From assembly GCA_019418605.1 (NCBI GenBank), contig DYBN01000062.1:1-64000 (forward strand): DNA of 64,000 nucleotides, written 5' to 3'. Positions 27,381 to 35,697 of the stretch are shown piece by piece. The notes beneath the pieces are model-generated. The model was not told the origin of the DNA. It saw only the letters and a list, made by a program, of their open reading frames with translations, and ran no database searches. Position numbers and translations under genes: made by a program. Numbering within the stretch: position 1 is the first letter of the stretch; each line of letters begins with the position of its first letter. The DNA comes from Sutterella sp. Lineage in GTDB: Bacteria; Pseudomonadota; Gammaproteobacteria; Burkholderiales; Burkholderiaceae_F.

Positions 27381-28052
27381 ATGAAGACCTCGATCAAACT
27401 GAGCGGCCTCGTGGCTGCCGTCATGATGGCTACTGCAGGTTCCTCCTTCGCGGCCGACACGGTCGTTCCCTATGTCACCAACTCCACCGACCAGGTGGTC
27501 GTGAACTCCACCGGCCTTTGCTGGCGCACCGGCTTCTGGACCCCGGCTCTGGCCGAACAGGGAGGCTATGAAGGTCCGGGCTGCACCTGCGACAAGGACA
27601 TCCTGTCTGCCGGCGCCTGCGAACCCCCGGCCGCTCCCGTTGAAGAGCCCAAGGTTGCCAAGGTGACGCTCTCGGCCGACACGCTCTTTGACTTCGACAG
27701 CGCCAAGCTCTCCACCGACAGCGCCGCGATGCTCGATCAGCTCGTGAGCCGCATGGCCGGCATGGACGTCGAAGTGATCCTGACGACCGGCTACGCCGAC
27801 CGTCTGGGCAACGAAGCCTACAACCAGAAGCTCTCCGAGCGCCGTGCCGAATCCGTCAAGGCTTACCTCGCCGAGAAGGGCGTCTCGCCTGACCTCGTTC
27901 AGACCGAAGGCCGCGGCGAAGCCGATGCCGTGGTTGAATGCCCGGATCCGACCCGCAACGGTGAAATCAAGAACGTTCAGGACCTGGTCAAGTGCCTTGC
28001 CCCGAACCGCCGTGCCGTGATCGAAGTGATCGGCACCCGTACGGTGCAGTAA
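27381..28052 (+). CDS. ompA: OmpA family peptidoglycan-associated protein
   Basis: A 223-residue exported protein. A signal peptide (1-24, cut after SSFA) is followed by a Cys-containing segment (LCWRTGFWTPA, GPGCTC) typical of Burkholderiales OmpA, a short proline linker, and an OmpA C-terminal domain from about 96 (TLFDFDSAKL ... NQKLSERRAESVKAYL ... NRRAVIEV). There is no N-terminal beta-barrel, so it probably links the outer membrane to peptidoglycan. Two extra Cys in the C-domain may form a disulfide. AAAGGA lies before the ATG. The long structured leader suggests RNA-level control. Confidence 0.93.
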   Translation: MKTSIKLSGLVAAVMMATAGSSFAADTVVPYVTNSTDQVVVNSTGLCWRTGFWTPALAEQGGYEGPGCTCDKDILSAGACEPPAAPVEEPKVAKVTLSADTLFDFDSAKLSTDSAAMLDQLVSRMAGMDVEVILTTGYADRLGNEAYNQKLSERRAESVKAYLAEKGVSPDLVQTEGRGEADAVVECPDPTRNGEIKNVQDLVKCLAPNRRAVIEVIGTRTVQ

Positions 28053-28120
28053 TCGGCTGAAAAAGGCCGGCCGCGGCGTGAGTTAAAGCTCACTGCGGCC
28101 TTGGCCTCAAGGCTTGAAAG

Positions 28121-28166
28121 AAGCCGCATGCAAAGCGCAAAAGAAGCGCCTGCGTGCGGCTTTTTT
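28121..28166 (+). terminator. Terminator of ompA
   Basis: An AGCCGCA/TGCGGCT hairpin followed by six T. A second stem, GGCCGC..GTGAG/CTCAC..GCGGCC, lies upstream at 28067-28100. Confidence 0.85.
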
Positions 28167-28259
28167 GATGTCGAGTCTTCGTGCGTCTGCGTGGAAAGTC
28201 CGGATGAAAAAAGAAAGGGATGCCGGCTTTTCAAATGACCGGCCACTGCGCCCTTCGCG

Positions 28260-28420
28260 GAGATGGTCGTGAAAGACGCCGCGGCCTGCAGCTCGACATG
28301 CTGCGGACCAGGATCGCGGCTTTGCTCGAAGTCTTCTTTGAAGAGAAAACCCCGCCGCACAGCTGCCGGCAGGCAGCCGCTTCGACGGGGCTCAACAAGG
28401 GGGTCGACTGGCTTATCAAA
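28260..28420 (+). pseudogene. Decayed 3' end of a transposase gene
   Basis: Read on the plus strand the stretch encodes LQLDMLRTRIAALLEVFFEE followed by KTPPHSC and AASTGL. This matches the C-terminus of the transposase at 48503-50413 (QLDKL, LEVFFEVKAPP, AASTGL). At DNA level 16 bases (GAAGTCTTCTTTGAAG) are identical at 28328-28343 and 50312-50327, and the C4-rich hairpin that follows is kept. Nothing of the upstream transposase domains remains and the frame continues past the homologous stop, so this is a relic. Confidence 0.75.
28350..28398 (-). terminator. Hairpin acting as terminator of the autotransporter
   Basis: The CCCCG/CGGGG outer stem and GGCTGCC/GGCAGC inner arms are followed on the minus strand by four T. 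The hairpin is part of the transposase relic, so the terminator seems to have been taken from the element. Confidence 0.6.
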
Positions 28421-28475
28421 CCAACCCCCGAGGGGTTGTGGGGCCGACGGCAGTCAGCCCCGGAGAGCGCCTTTC

Positions 28476-30602
28476 CTACCAAGCGAAACGAACGCCGAGC
28501 GAACCGCGCCAAGGCGACTCGATTTCATCGCCGTCGGCGTACTGCACGTCCGCATAGAGGTACACGGCATCCGTGATGTTGTAGTTGGCGCCAAGGCCGA
28601 TCTCATACCACGTGCCGCCCAAGTCCTCGGTGTGGGTCTTGGAGGTGCCCATCGTGTAGGTGTAGGACGTCTCGCCGTCGAAGTCATGCAGAGCCGACGC
28701 GCGCAGGTAGACGCCGCCCTTCTTGCTCGGGCACACAAGGCCGGTCTGGAAGCCCACGCGGCCCACCATCATGTCGGCCGAATCCTGGTTCACGTCCATG
28801 CCGCCGAGCGAGTAGTCGGCGCCGGAGACGTGACCGTACATCACCTCAACCTGCGGCTCGACATAGAACACTTCGGTCACAGGCAGACGCCAGCCGCCCT
28901 CGACGGTAACGGCCACGGCGTTCGTCTCATAAGAGGCGTCGCCCGTTGCAACCGAGATGTCGTTCGTGAGATGACCCCACTTGCCGGTGATGTCCACAAA
29001 GAGGCCGTTGTCGCCGAGCCAGGTGCCGTAGCCCGTGAAGGTAAAGCTGTTGTTGTCGCCTTCACCGGCCGAGAAGCTCGAATCCCCATGGGCATAGCTG
29101 AACGCGCCGCCCACAATCCAGTTCGTGCCTTCGATGCGGTGATCGTATCCGACCTGAACGCCGACGTACTTGTTGTCCACGTTCTGAGAGCCGTACTCGT
29201 CCTTGCCGCCGTAGACGCGGGCCCAGCCGCCGTTGTTGTAGCCGCCCTGATCGCGGATTTCGCCCAGACGGTACTGCATGTGGTTCATTTCTTCGCGCCA
29301 CTGCAGCAGCCCCACCACGGCCATCTGCGTCAAGCCGTGCGTGATCGGGTTCTCGGTGCGGGCCGTGACATTGCCAAGCGCTGCGGCGCCCTGTTCGTCG
29401 GTCACGACTTCATAGCTCGCGCCGTCTTCCACACCGTACGGATTCACGGTAACCGTCTTCGACTCAACCGAGTTCAAGACGGTGTTGTTCGCGTACACCT
29501 TGTCGAGCAGCTTGTTCGCCACATCCTGCGTGGTGTCGCCTGCCGCGCCGCCGTTGAGAGCAACAGCGGAAATGCTCGTGCCCTCGGCAACCTGCGAGTC
29601 CTCCCCGAAGGTCACGGTTGAATTTTCAGAGGCAAGCGACTCGCTGGTGAAATTGATTTCAACGGAGGTCGCCCCGTTCTGGCCTTCTCCGCCTTCACCG
29701 CCGCTCGCTTCGGCCGCTACGCCGATGTTGCCGAACTTAATCTGAGACCGCTCGCTGTTCATATTGATTTTGACGAGCCCGTCGTTATTTTCCTGACCGA
29801 CAATCGTCACACCGCCGTAGCTGTAGTTATACCCCTCGATTTTTTCCTCGCCGGACAATTCGAGTAAATTTCCGTTCACGTCGATCGTGCCGATCTGAAC
29901 AACATCGTTGGCAAATGTTTCGTTCGTCTTCCCGGCAACGATTCCGGCAAAAGTTGCACCGTCCTCAACGACCAGATGATCAATAGAAATGGAATCCGCG
30001 CTTTCCAAATTTGTATCTGAATCCCCATCGCGCGTTCCAATGCCAAGCGCCAGCGCCGTATAGTCGCTCATTGTGAGCGTTCCGATCTCAAGGCTGGTGG
30101 AACCGGTCATATATTTGTCGAGATCGTTGTAGGAGGTTTCCATCAAGCGCAATACCGAGCCCGGCGACAGATTCGCATTGTCAATGACAAAGCTCTTGTT
30201 CTGAGCGTCCGCGGCGCCCTCGCCCGACCCTGCCTTGGGATAGAACTCAAAAGTAACGATGTGGGGGTAATACGGGAAATCTACATAACCGGAGGGCAGC
30301 TCCATGCCGGGGGCCGTCGTCAGCGTTCCGATTCTCAATGTGCCGCCAAAATTTTTAACGTACGCGGTTGACAGGGGCCAACCTCCGCCCTCCTCGATAA
30401 TTTCTCGCACTTCATTGACATAGGCCGACGCCGCATTGTTTTGCAAAAAGCCTTCCTTATCGGATCCGACATTATCTCGTCCCGGCCAAATTTTCACAAC
30501 GTCCGGAATTTCAGTGTCATCATTAATAACGAAAGACGGGTCAGCATAAGCACCAACGGAAAATGCCGACAATACGGCCACGCAGATCAAAGACTTTTTC
30601 AT
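28476..30602 (-). CDS. Autotransporter with C-terminal beta-barrel
   Basis: A 708-residue type V secreted protein. The signal peptide (1-19, ending GAYA) leads into a passenger of about 400 residues rich in Asn, Ser, Thr, Gly and acidic residues, with repeated hydrophobic strand patterns (GTLTM, IGTIDV) suggesting a beta-helix. From about 430 a 12-strand autotransporter barrel follows, with WARVYGG, strand repeats and the terminal GSLGVRFAW ending in an aromatic. No catalytic motif is visible in the passenger, so adhesion is a guess. The ATG at 30602 has GGTGAG upstream. The passenger half is poorer in GC than its neighbours. A G12 tract lies 150 bp upstream. Confidence 0.9.
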   Translation of the reverse strand: MKKSLICVAVLSAFSVGAYADPSFVINDDTEIPDVVKIWPGRDNVGSDKEGFLQNNAASAYVNEVREIIEEGGGWPLSTAYVKNFGGTLRIGTLTTAPGMELPSGYVDFPYYPHIVTFEFYPKAGSGEGAADAQNKSFVIDNANLSPGSVLRLMETSYNDLDKYMTGSTSLEIGTLTMSDYTALALGIGTRDGDSDTNLESADSISIDHLVVEDGATFAGIVAGKTNETFANDVVQIGTIDVNGNLLELSGEEKIEGYNYSYGGVTIVGQENNDGLVKINMNSERSQIKFGNIGVAAEASGGEGGEGQNGATSVEINFTSESLASENSTVTFGEDSQVAEGTSISAVALNGGAAGDTTQDVANKLLDKVYANNTVLNSVESKTVTVNPYGVEDGASYEVVTDEQGAAALGNVTARTENPITHGLTQMAVVGLLQWREEMNHMQYRLGEIRDQGGYNNGGWARVYGGKDEYGSQNVDNKYVGVQVGYDHRIEGTNWIVGGAFSYAHGDSSFSAGEGDNNSFTFTGYGTWLGDNGLFVDITGKWGHLTNDISVATGDASYETNAVAVTVEGGWRLPVTEVFYVEPQVEVMYGHVSGADYSLGGMDVNQDSADMMVGRVGFQTGLVCPSKKGGVYLRASALHDFDGETSYTYTMGTSKTHTEDLGGTWYEIGLGANYNITDAVYLYADVQYADGDEIESPWRGSLGVRFAW

Positions 30603-30752
30603 GGCAGACTCACCAAATTGAAGATTTAATTCCCGCATAAATAAAACAGATTCATTTTCGGGAATAAGAATCAAGGAGTCTTGTCAAAACAATTTTGTTT
30701 TTGTTTGATGATTGCCTTGACAGAGACCTGAAGGGGTTTTCGTTCAACTTTG

Positions 30753-30764
30753 CCCCCCCCCCCC
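30753..30764. repeat. 12-base C (G on minus) homopolymer
   Basis: An unbroken C12 tract on the plus strand, G12 as read toward the autotransporter. It lies next to GACAATTTGTC (30767-30777), a perfect 5-1-5 inverted repeat overlapping a minus-strand TTGACA. It is the longest homopolymer I noticed in the window. Confidence 0.95.
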
Positions 30765-31190
30765 GCGACAATTTGTCAAGTTTCTATCTGCACTTTCGTT
30801 TTTTATTTTTTCGTTATTCGCCAAAAATACAACACTTCAAAACAAACGTACTACATCCAAATAGAAAAGGACCCGCAATCCGCTCCTGCGCCCCTTGTCG
30901 GCACCGCGGGCATACTGGTGTTGGCGCACCGGAGCAACTTCGCCCCTGCCCTGCGCTCAGGCCTTGGCCAGCCAAAAAGCCTTCCGCCTCCTGACCGTGG
31001 CCGCTCCCGTAGCCTTGCTCGGCAAGAGCGCATAACCTATGAAATCACTTCCGGGGGTTTGCGCGAAAAGAAGAGCCCGCGTACAGCCGTCTTGCCTTGC
31101 GCGTTGCCGGAGGCAACGCCGGTGTCGACAACGCCTTGGCGGCCCAAAGACGACAACAGCCCGGTGCACCGGCACCAAGCTGCGTCAGAG

Positions 31191-31237
31191 AAAAGAGGCC
31201 GGCTCCTGCAACCGTTCAGTGCAGGAGCGCCTCTTTC
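31191..31237. terminator. Bidirectional terminator after glnK
   Basis: AAAGAGGC/GCCTCTTT arms continue into GGCTCCTGCA/TGCAGGAGC. A on one side and T on the other allow it to work in both directions; it lies 63 bp past glnK. Confidence 0.85.
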
Positions 31238-31299
31238 AAAGAAAATTCAGGCGCGGGCCGCAAAGAAAAGAGATGCCGGCTCCGCGCTCATGCGCTCGA

Positions 31300-31638
31300 T
31301 CAGACGGCGGCTTCGCCCGTTTCACCCGTGCGGATGCGAATCACCTGCTCGATGTCAAAGACAAAGATCTTTCCGTCGCCGATCTTGCCCGTGCGGGCGC
31401 TGCGCTGCACGGCCTCAAGGCACTGCTCGAGCAGATCGTCGGGCACCGCCGCTTCAATCTTGACCTTGGGCAGGAAGTCCACCACGTACTCCGCTCCGCG
31501 ATAGAGCTCCGTGTGTCCCTTCTGACGCCCGAATCCTTTGACTTCGGTCACCGTCAGACCGTTGACGCCGAGTTCGGCAAGTGCCTCCCGCACTTCGTCA
31601 AGCTTAAAGGGCTTGACGATGGCTACTACCAGTTTCAT
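31300..31638 (-). CDS. glnK: Nitrogen regulatory protein P-II
   Basis: A 112-residue trimeric signal protein that senses 2-oxoglutarate, ATP/ADP and (through uridylylation) glutamine. It starts MKLVVAIVKPFKLDEV; the T-loop RGAEYVVDFLPK contains the uridylylated Tyr51, and the C-terminal RTGKIGDGKIFV block is complete. GlnB and GlnK cannot be separated safely by sequence. Placement beside nadE, as here, is the GlnK-like P-II arrangement known in Burkholderiales, where P-II controls NAD synthase. A minus-strand TAGAAT at 31688-31693 may be its own promoter. Confidence 0.95.
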   Translation of the reverse strand: MKLVVAIVKPFKLDEVREALAELGVNGLTVTEVKGFGRQKGHTELYRGAEYVVDFLPKVKIEAAVPDDLLEQCLEAVQRSARTGKIGDGKIFVFDIEQVIRIRTGETGEAAV

Positions 31639-31752
31639 TTTTGTTTGACCTCATTCTTGGACCGGACAAAGCGCCCCGATCCGCACAATTCTATCGACAA
31701 CAAAGAGGCTTCGCGTACGTGAAAAGCCGCAAGTGAAAGCCGCGCGTTTTCC

Positions 31753-33471
31753 CTATGGCTTCTGCATGAGTCCCATGCGCGCGGTCATCGGAAAGCGCCA
31801 GTCGCGCCCGAAGGCGACGGCGCTCACCTTGGGCCCCACCGGACACTGCCGCCGCTTGTACTCGTTGCGATGAATGAGGGTGACGACGCAGTTGACAACC
31901 TCGGGCGCCGCCGCCCCCGAAGCGGCAATTTCCTCAGTGCTGCGCCCGTTTTCAACGTAGGCCGCGATGACGGCGTCGAGCACCGCATAAGGCGGCAGGC
32001 TGTCTTCGTCGCGCTGCCCCTCACGCAGCTCGGCCGACGGGGGGCGCTCAATGATTTCCTGCGGAATGCGCTCAAATCCCGCGCGGCGGTTTACCTCCCG
32101 GCACAGCGCCCAGACCTCCGTCTTGAGAATGTCCTTGATGGGCGCGTAGGCGCCCGCCGTGTCGCCGTACAAAGTCGAGTAGCCTACGGCCGACTCGCTC
32201 TTGTTGCCGGTGGTGAGCACAAGGCGCGAGAACTTGTTGGAGTAGGCCATCAAAAGCGTGCCGCGAATGCGCGCCTGCAGGTTTTCCTCGGCTTCGCTCC
32301 AGGCCAGTCCCTTGAAGTCGTCCTTGAGCACATCCATAAACGCGGCATAAAGGGGTTCGATTGCGCGCACCACGTAGCGAATGCCGAGATTTTCCGCGCA
32401 GGTCTTTGCAAGCCGCAGGCTCAGGTCAGCCGTAAAGCGCGTGGGCATCATCACCGCAAGCACGTTCTGCGCGCCAAGCGCATCAGCGGCGATATTGGCA
32501 ACCAGTGCGCTGTCAACGCCCCCGGAGAGCCCGATCACCACCTTTTGAAAGCCGTTTTTAACGACGTAGTCGTGCACGGCGACAACGAGCATGTCGTAGA
32601 GTTCCGAGAGCGCCTCGGGCGAATCGGCCGTCGAAAAAACCGGTGCGTCAGTGCTTGCCGGCGCTTTGAGCGTCTCAAGCGCAGGCAGCGTCCCCGCAAC
32701 GAGCGCACGTGCATCAAGAAGGCGGCTTAATCCCTCGCTGCTATCCATGCGCATCACAACGCGGCCCTTTGCGTCACTTGCAAAGCTGTGCCCGTCAAAG
32801 ACCAACTCGTCCTGCCCGCCCGTGAGGTTGACGTAGACCAAGGGCAGGCCCGCAGCCGCAGCGTGGCCCGCCACGCAGGCCTCGCGTGCGGCGCGCTTTC
32901 CTTTTTCCCAGGGCGAGGCGTTGATCGATACGATGAAGTCCGCCCCTGCACGCTTTAAGTCCTGCGCCACGTCCTCGAACCAGAGGTCTTCGCAGACGGC
33001 AAAGCCGCATTTGAGCCCTCCTTCGAGCTCAACGACCAGAACGCCGGAGCCCGGCGCAAACACGCGCTCTTCGTCAAAGACGCCGTACTCGGGCAGATGA
33101 CGCTTGTCGTAGAAAAAGGGCTCGGCATCCTTTCCGTCCCCGGCCCCTGCAACGAAAAGCGTGTTGTGCCGCCCCTCGGAAGCTGTGCGCACGCCCCCGT
33201 AGACCACGCAAAGTCCGGGCGCGGCCTCTTTGAGACGGGCGGAGAGCTGCGCCTGCCAGAATTCGGCCCGTTCGCAGAAGTCGGCCCGCAGCAGCCAGTC
33301 TTCGGCCGGATAGCCCGTGACGGTCATCTCGGGGCAGACCAGAAGCGAAGCGCCCTGCGAGAGCGCCTTGCGCGATGCATCAAGAATCTTTTCAACATTG
33401 CCCTTGAAGTCGCCCACAACGGTGTTGATCTGGGCAAGGGCAATGTAAAAGGGAGTGGATTCGCTACGCAT
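31753..33471 (-). CDS. nadE: NAD synthase, glutamine-dependent
   Basis: A 572-residue two-domain enzyme. An N-terminal nitrilase-fold glutaminase (about 10-260; the catalytic Cys in GFAVCEDLWF) passes ammonia to a C-terminal synthetase domain with the ATP-binding LSGGVDSALVANIA (near 310), which amidates deaminated NAD. The frame extends four codons to a TTG, but the ATG at 33471 (MRSESTPFY) is preferred. The neighbour glnK fits the reported P-II control of this enzyme in related bacteria. Confidence 0.96.
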   Translation of the reverse strand: MRSESTPFYIALAQINTVVGDFKGNVEKILDASRKALSQGASLLVCPEMTVTGYPAEDWLLRADFCERAEFWQAQLSARLKEAAPGLCVVYGGVRTASEGRHNTLFVAGAGDGKDAEPFFYDKRHLPEYGVFDEERVFAPGSGVLVVELEGGLKCGFAVCEDLWFEDVAQDLKRAGADFIVSINASPWEKGKRAAREACVAGHAAAAGLPLVYVNLTGGQDELVFDGHSFASDAKGRVVMRMDSSEGLSRLLDARALVAGTLPALETLKAPASTDAPVFSTADSPEALSELYDMLVVAVHDYVVKNGFQKVVIGLSGGVDSALVANIAADALGAQNVLAVMMPTRFTADLSLRLAKTCAENLGIRYVVRAIEPLYAAFMDVLKDDFKGLAWSEAEENLQARIRGTLLMAYSNKFSRLVLTTGNKSESAVGYSTLYGDTAGAYAPIKDILKTEVWALCREVNRRAGFERIPQEIIERPPSAELREGQRDEDSLPPYAVLDAVIAAYVENGRSTEEIAASGAAAPEVVNCVVTLIHRNEYKRRQCPVGPKVSAVAFGRDWRFPMTARMGLMQKP

Positions 33472-33558
33472 GGGACCAGCCAAAGAAAGAAGTCTGAAGA
33501 CAAGCGGCCGAAGGCGGGCAAGAAGCCCGATTGACGGCGCGCAAGGCGTAGTTTGTCA

Positions 33559-33611
33559 CAAAAAAAGAGAAAGCCCGGCAAAGCCGGCCTTTGTCGGCCG
33601 CTTCGGGCTTT
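33559..33611 (-). terminator. Terminator of ppa
   Basis: A GAAAGCCCG/CGGGCTTTC stem, with an inner GGCCG/CGGCC pairing, ends on the minus strand in CTCTTTTTTT. It separates ppa from nadE. Confidence 0.85.
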
Positions 33612-33740
33612 CCTCCATTTTTTGTGCGTGGTTTTTTCGCGCGGCCCCTGCAGAGATGCTTTGCGATTTTTACGAAAATCAGCGCACGGCAGGCCCGCGC
33701 AAGGAGACGGGCGCGAAAGACGCCCGTTTCCGCGGGGCGA

Positions 33741-34292
33741 TCAAGCCGTCTTGGGCTTGACTTCCATGCCCTCGTAGGCGCTCACTCCTTCCATGATGAG
33801 CCGCTCGGCCTCTTCGGCGCTCTGCCAGCCCTTGACCTTGACCCACTTGCCGGGCTCAAGGTCCTTGTAGTGTTCAAAGAAGTGACGGATCTGATCGAGC
33901 TCGTCGGCCGGAACATCGTCGGCGGACTTCCACTTGGCGTAGCGCAGGCACACCTTGTTGACCGGCACCGCAAGGATCTTCCAGTCGCCGCCACCTTCGT
34001 CTTCCATCATCAAAACCGCGATGGCGCGGCAGCGGATGACGGTGCCCGTCATGAGCGGGAAGGGCGTTAAAACGCACACGTCGACCGGGTCGCCGTCATC
34101 GGCAATCGTCTGCGGGATGTAGCCGTAGTTGCAGGGATAGTGCATGGCCGTTCCCACGAAGCGGTCCACGAACAAAGCCCCGGACTCCTTGTCGACTTCG
34201 TACTTGATCGGATCGGAATTGGCGGGGATTTCAACAATCACGTTAAAGTCGCGCGGCAGATCGCGGCCGGCGCTTACTCGGGCAAGACCCAT
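33741..34292 (-). CDS. ppa: Inorganic pyrophosphatase
   Basis: A 183-residue family I enzyme that hydrolyses pyrophosphate in the cytoplasm with magnesium. DGDPVDVCVLTP (about 66-77) supplies the metal-binding aspartates, and YEVDKESG and HYPCNYGYIP are further family blocks. Length and sequence are standard. It has its own terminator, so it is probably a single-gene unit. Confidence 0.97.
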   Translation of the reverse strand: MGLARVSAGRDLPRDFNVIVEIPANSDPIKYEVDKESGALFVDRFVGTAMHYPCNYGYIPQTIADDGDPVDVCVLTPFPLMTGTVIRCRAIAVLMMEDEGGGDWKILAVPVNKVCLRYAKWKSADDVPADELDQIRHFFEHYKDLEPGKWVKVKGWQSAEEAERLIMEGVSAYEGMEVKPKTA

Positions 34293-34707
34293 TTTTCTTT
34301 ACTCAACGAAAAAACGAAAACAATCAAAAAGCCGGCTGCGGCTCTTCTAAAAGCACCCGCAAAACGCTTCGTACGCAATGTTCAAACCAAGCCCGAACAG
34401 AGCCCGGAAGACATGGCCTTTTGGGGCGCCGCACTTTGGAAAGCGTGCTTTGAGGAGCCCCGCGCAAAGACAAAATGCCTTGCGCCGGCCCGCCGGCGGC
34501 ATAAGAAGGAAACTCTTAAAAAAGAGGCCGGGCCAAAAGCTTGGCCCGGATGGGCGGCTCTTCATGAGCGGCCGCCAACTTTTTTAGGCGCGTATTTTAG
34601 GCGAAAGCGCCTGCGTTTTTCCAACCGTCCGCACGAAAGGCTGAGGAAGGATCACGCAAGCCGCAGTCGGGGCGGCCCCGGGCAGACAGCGCCATTTTGG
34701 GGCCGGC
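34293..34707. other. Gap between hemD and ppa
   Basis: 415 bp without a recognisable gene. It contains a hairpin with T run (34517-34549, minus strand), a further GGCGGC/GCCGCC inverted repeat at 34553-34580, and a minus-strand TAAAAT near 34600. Confidence 0.45.
34517..34549 (-). terminator. Terminator of hemD
   Basis: A CCGGGCC/GGCCCGG stem, followed on the minus strand by CCTCTTTTTT. It lies about 160 bp past hemD. Confidence 0.7.
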
Positions 34708-35499
34708 TCAGGCTGCAACGTCAAGGCGCCTTAAATTGGCCTTGATGTGCGCGCGCACCGCTTCGTCGTCGGCGCTTGTGATCTCGACGTGCGTAAAGCC
34801 CGCCTCGTGCAGGCGATCGGCGCAGCGCGGGTGAATCGTGAGCGCCGTGCCGTGCAAAAACCACTCGCGCGCCTCCGGCACGGGCTTGATCGCGTGCAAA
34901 AGCGTTGCCACCGAGTCCGAACTTGTGAGATAGACAATGGGCGACGGGCCGTCGACCGCATGCGAGAGCTCGTCGACCTGCGCGGGCGTCAACTCAATCG
35001 GAACGCGCACGTAGCAGGCAAGCTTCTCGACGTCGGCGCCAAGTTCGATTAACTGCTGCCCGAGCCATTCGCGCCCGGTCTGTCCCCGGCAGATGAGCAC
35101 GCGCCGCGGCACTTCGGTGTGGCGCAGGATTTCAAAGAGCGCTTCGCTGCCCGAGTGTTCGGCGTCGCCCGCGGGGTAGATAAGCGGCACTTCGTCGTTC
35201 CAGGCCGCGCGGATCACCTTGGCGGTTCCCTCGCCGATCGTGGCAAGCGTGACGTGCTTGGGCCAGTGCTCGACCCAGTGCGCAACGGCCGTCACGGCCG
35301 CCGGCGAAGCAAGCACGATCATGTCGACATCGTCAAGATGCGAGAGGCGCTGCGCCACCAGTTCCTGATCTTCGGGCAGCACAATCAAGTAAGCCGGCCA
35401 GCGCCAGGCGTCAATGCCGTCTTTTTTAAGCAGCTCGGCAAGCCGGTCGTTGGCCGCCCCCGGACGCATCAGAATGACCGGCTGATGACTGAGTCCCAT
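34708..35499 (-). CDS. hemD: Uroporphyrinogen-III synthase
   Basis: A 263-residue enzyme that closes and inverts ring D of hydroxymethylbilane to give uroporphyrinogen III. HemD is poorly conserved; the recognisable parts are the opening VILMRPGAAND, VLASPAAVTAV, LICRGQTGREWL and VYLTSSDSVATLL, in the expected order across the two alpha/beta lobes. Its place after hemC supports the call. A terminator separates it from hemC, and a minus-strand TACAAT (35561-35556) about 57 bp upstream may be its own -10. Confidence 0.9.
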   Translation of the reverse strand: MGLSHQPVILMRPGAANDRLAELLKKDGIDAWRWPAYLIVLPEDQELVAQRLSHLDDVDMIVLASPAAVTAVAHWVEHWPKHVTLATIGEGTAKVIRAAWNDEVPLIYPAGDAEHSGSEALFEILRHTEVPRRVLICRGQTGREWLGQQLIELGADVEKLACYVRVPIELTPAQVDELSHAVDGPSPIVYLTSSDSVATLLHAIKPVPEAREWFLHGTALTIHPRCADRLHEAGFTHVEITSADDEAVRAHIKANLRRLDVAA

Positions 35500-35611
35500 A
35501 GGAAAAGCTTCGAAAAGAAATGTAAACGAGAAGAAGAATTTTGACGCAGATTGTACCGCAGCGCCCCGATTTACACTTTAGACGCCCGTTTCGGGGCTCG
35601 TGCATCAGAGC

Positions 35612-35666
35612 AAAAAAAGCCCGCGGGAAGCGCCCATGATCCAAAACGCCGCCCGCGGGCCCTTTT
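35612..35666. terminator. Terminator between hemC and hemD
   Basis: GCCCGCGGG/CCCGCGGGC arms with A7 on one side and CCTTTTTC on the other. It can act in both directions; its main role is the end of hemC. Confidence 0.85.
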
Positions 35667-35697
35667 TCTTTTCTCTGCTCTATCCGAAGCCTGCGCT

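Larger units (their letters stand above)
28053..28475. other. Region between ompA and the autotransporter (convergent)
   Basis: 423 bp. It holds the ompA terminator (28121-28166), a decayed transposase 3' end (28260-28420), and a hairpin that can end the oppositely oriented autotransporter gene. Confidence 0.6.
30603..31299. other. Autotransporter upstream region and gap to glnK
   Basis: 697 bp. The first 300 bp are AT-rich and hold TTGACA-like -35 elements on the minus strand (near 30687 and 30774), an inverted repeat and a C12/G12 tract. The rest is GC-rich and encodes nothing I recognise; it ends in the glnK terminator. Confidence 0.5.

Noticed and set aside
30957..31178. 73-codon minus-strand frame in the autotransporter-glnK gap
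   Set aside because: Arg- and Pro-rich, no motif and no ribosome site; probably chance in GC-rich DNA.
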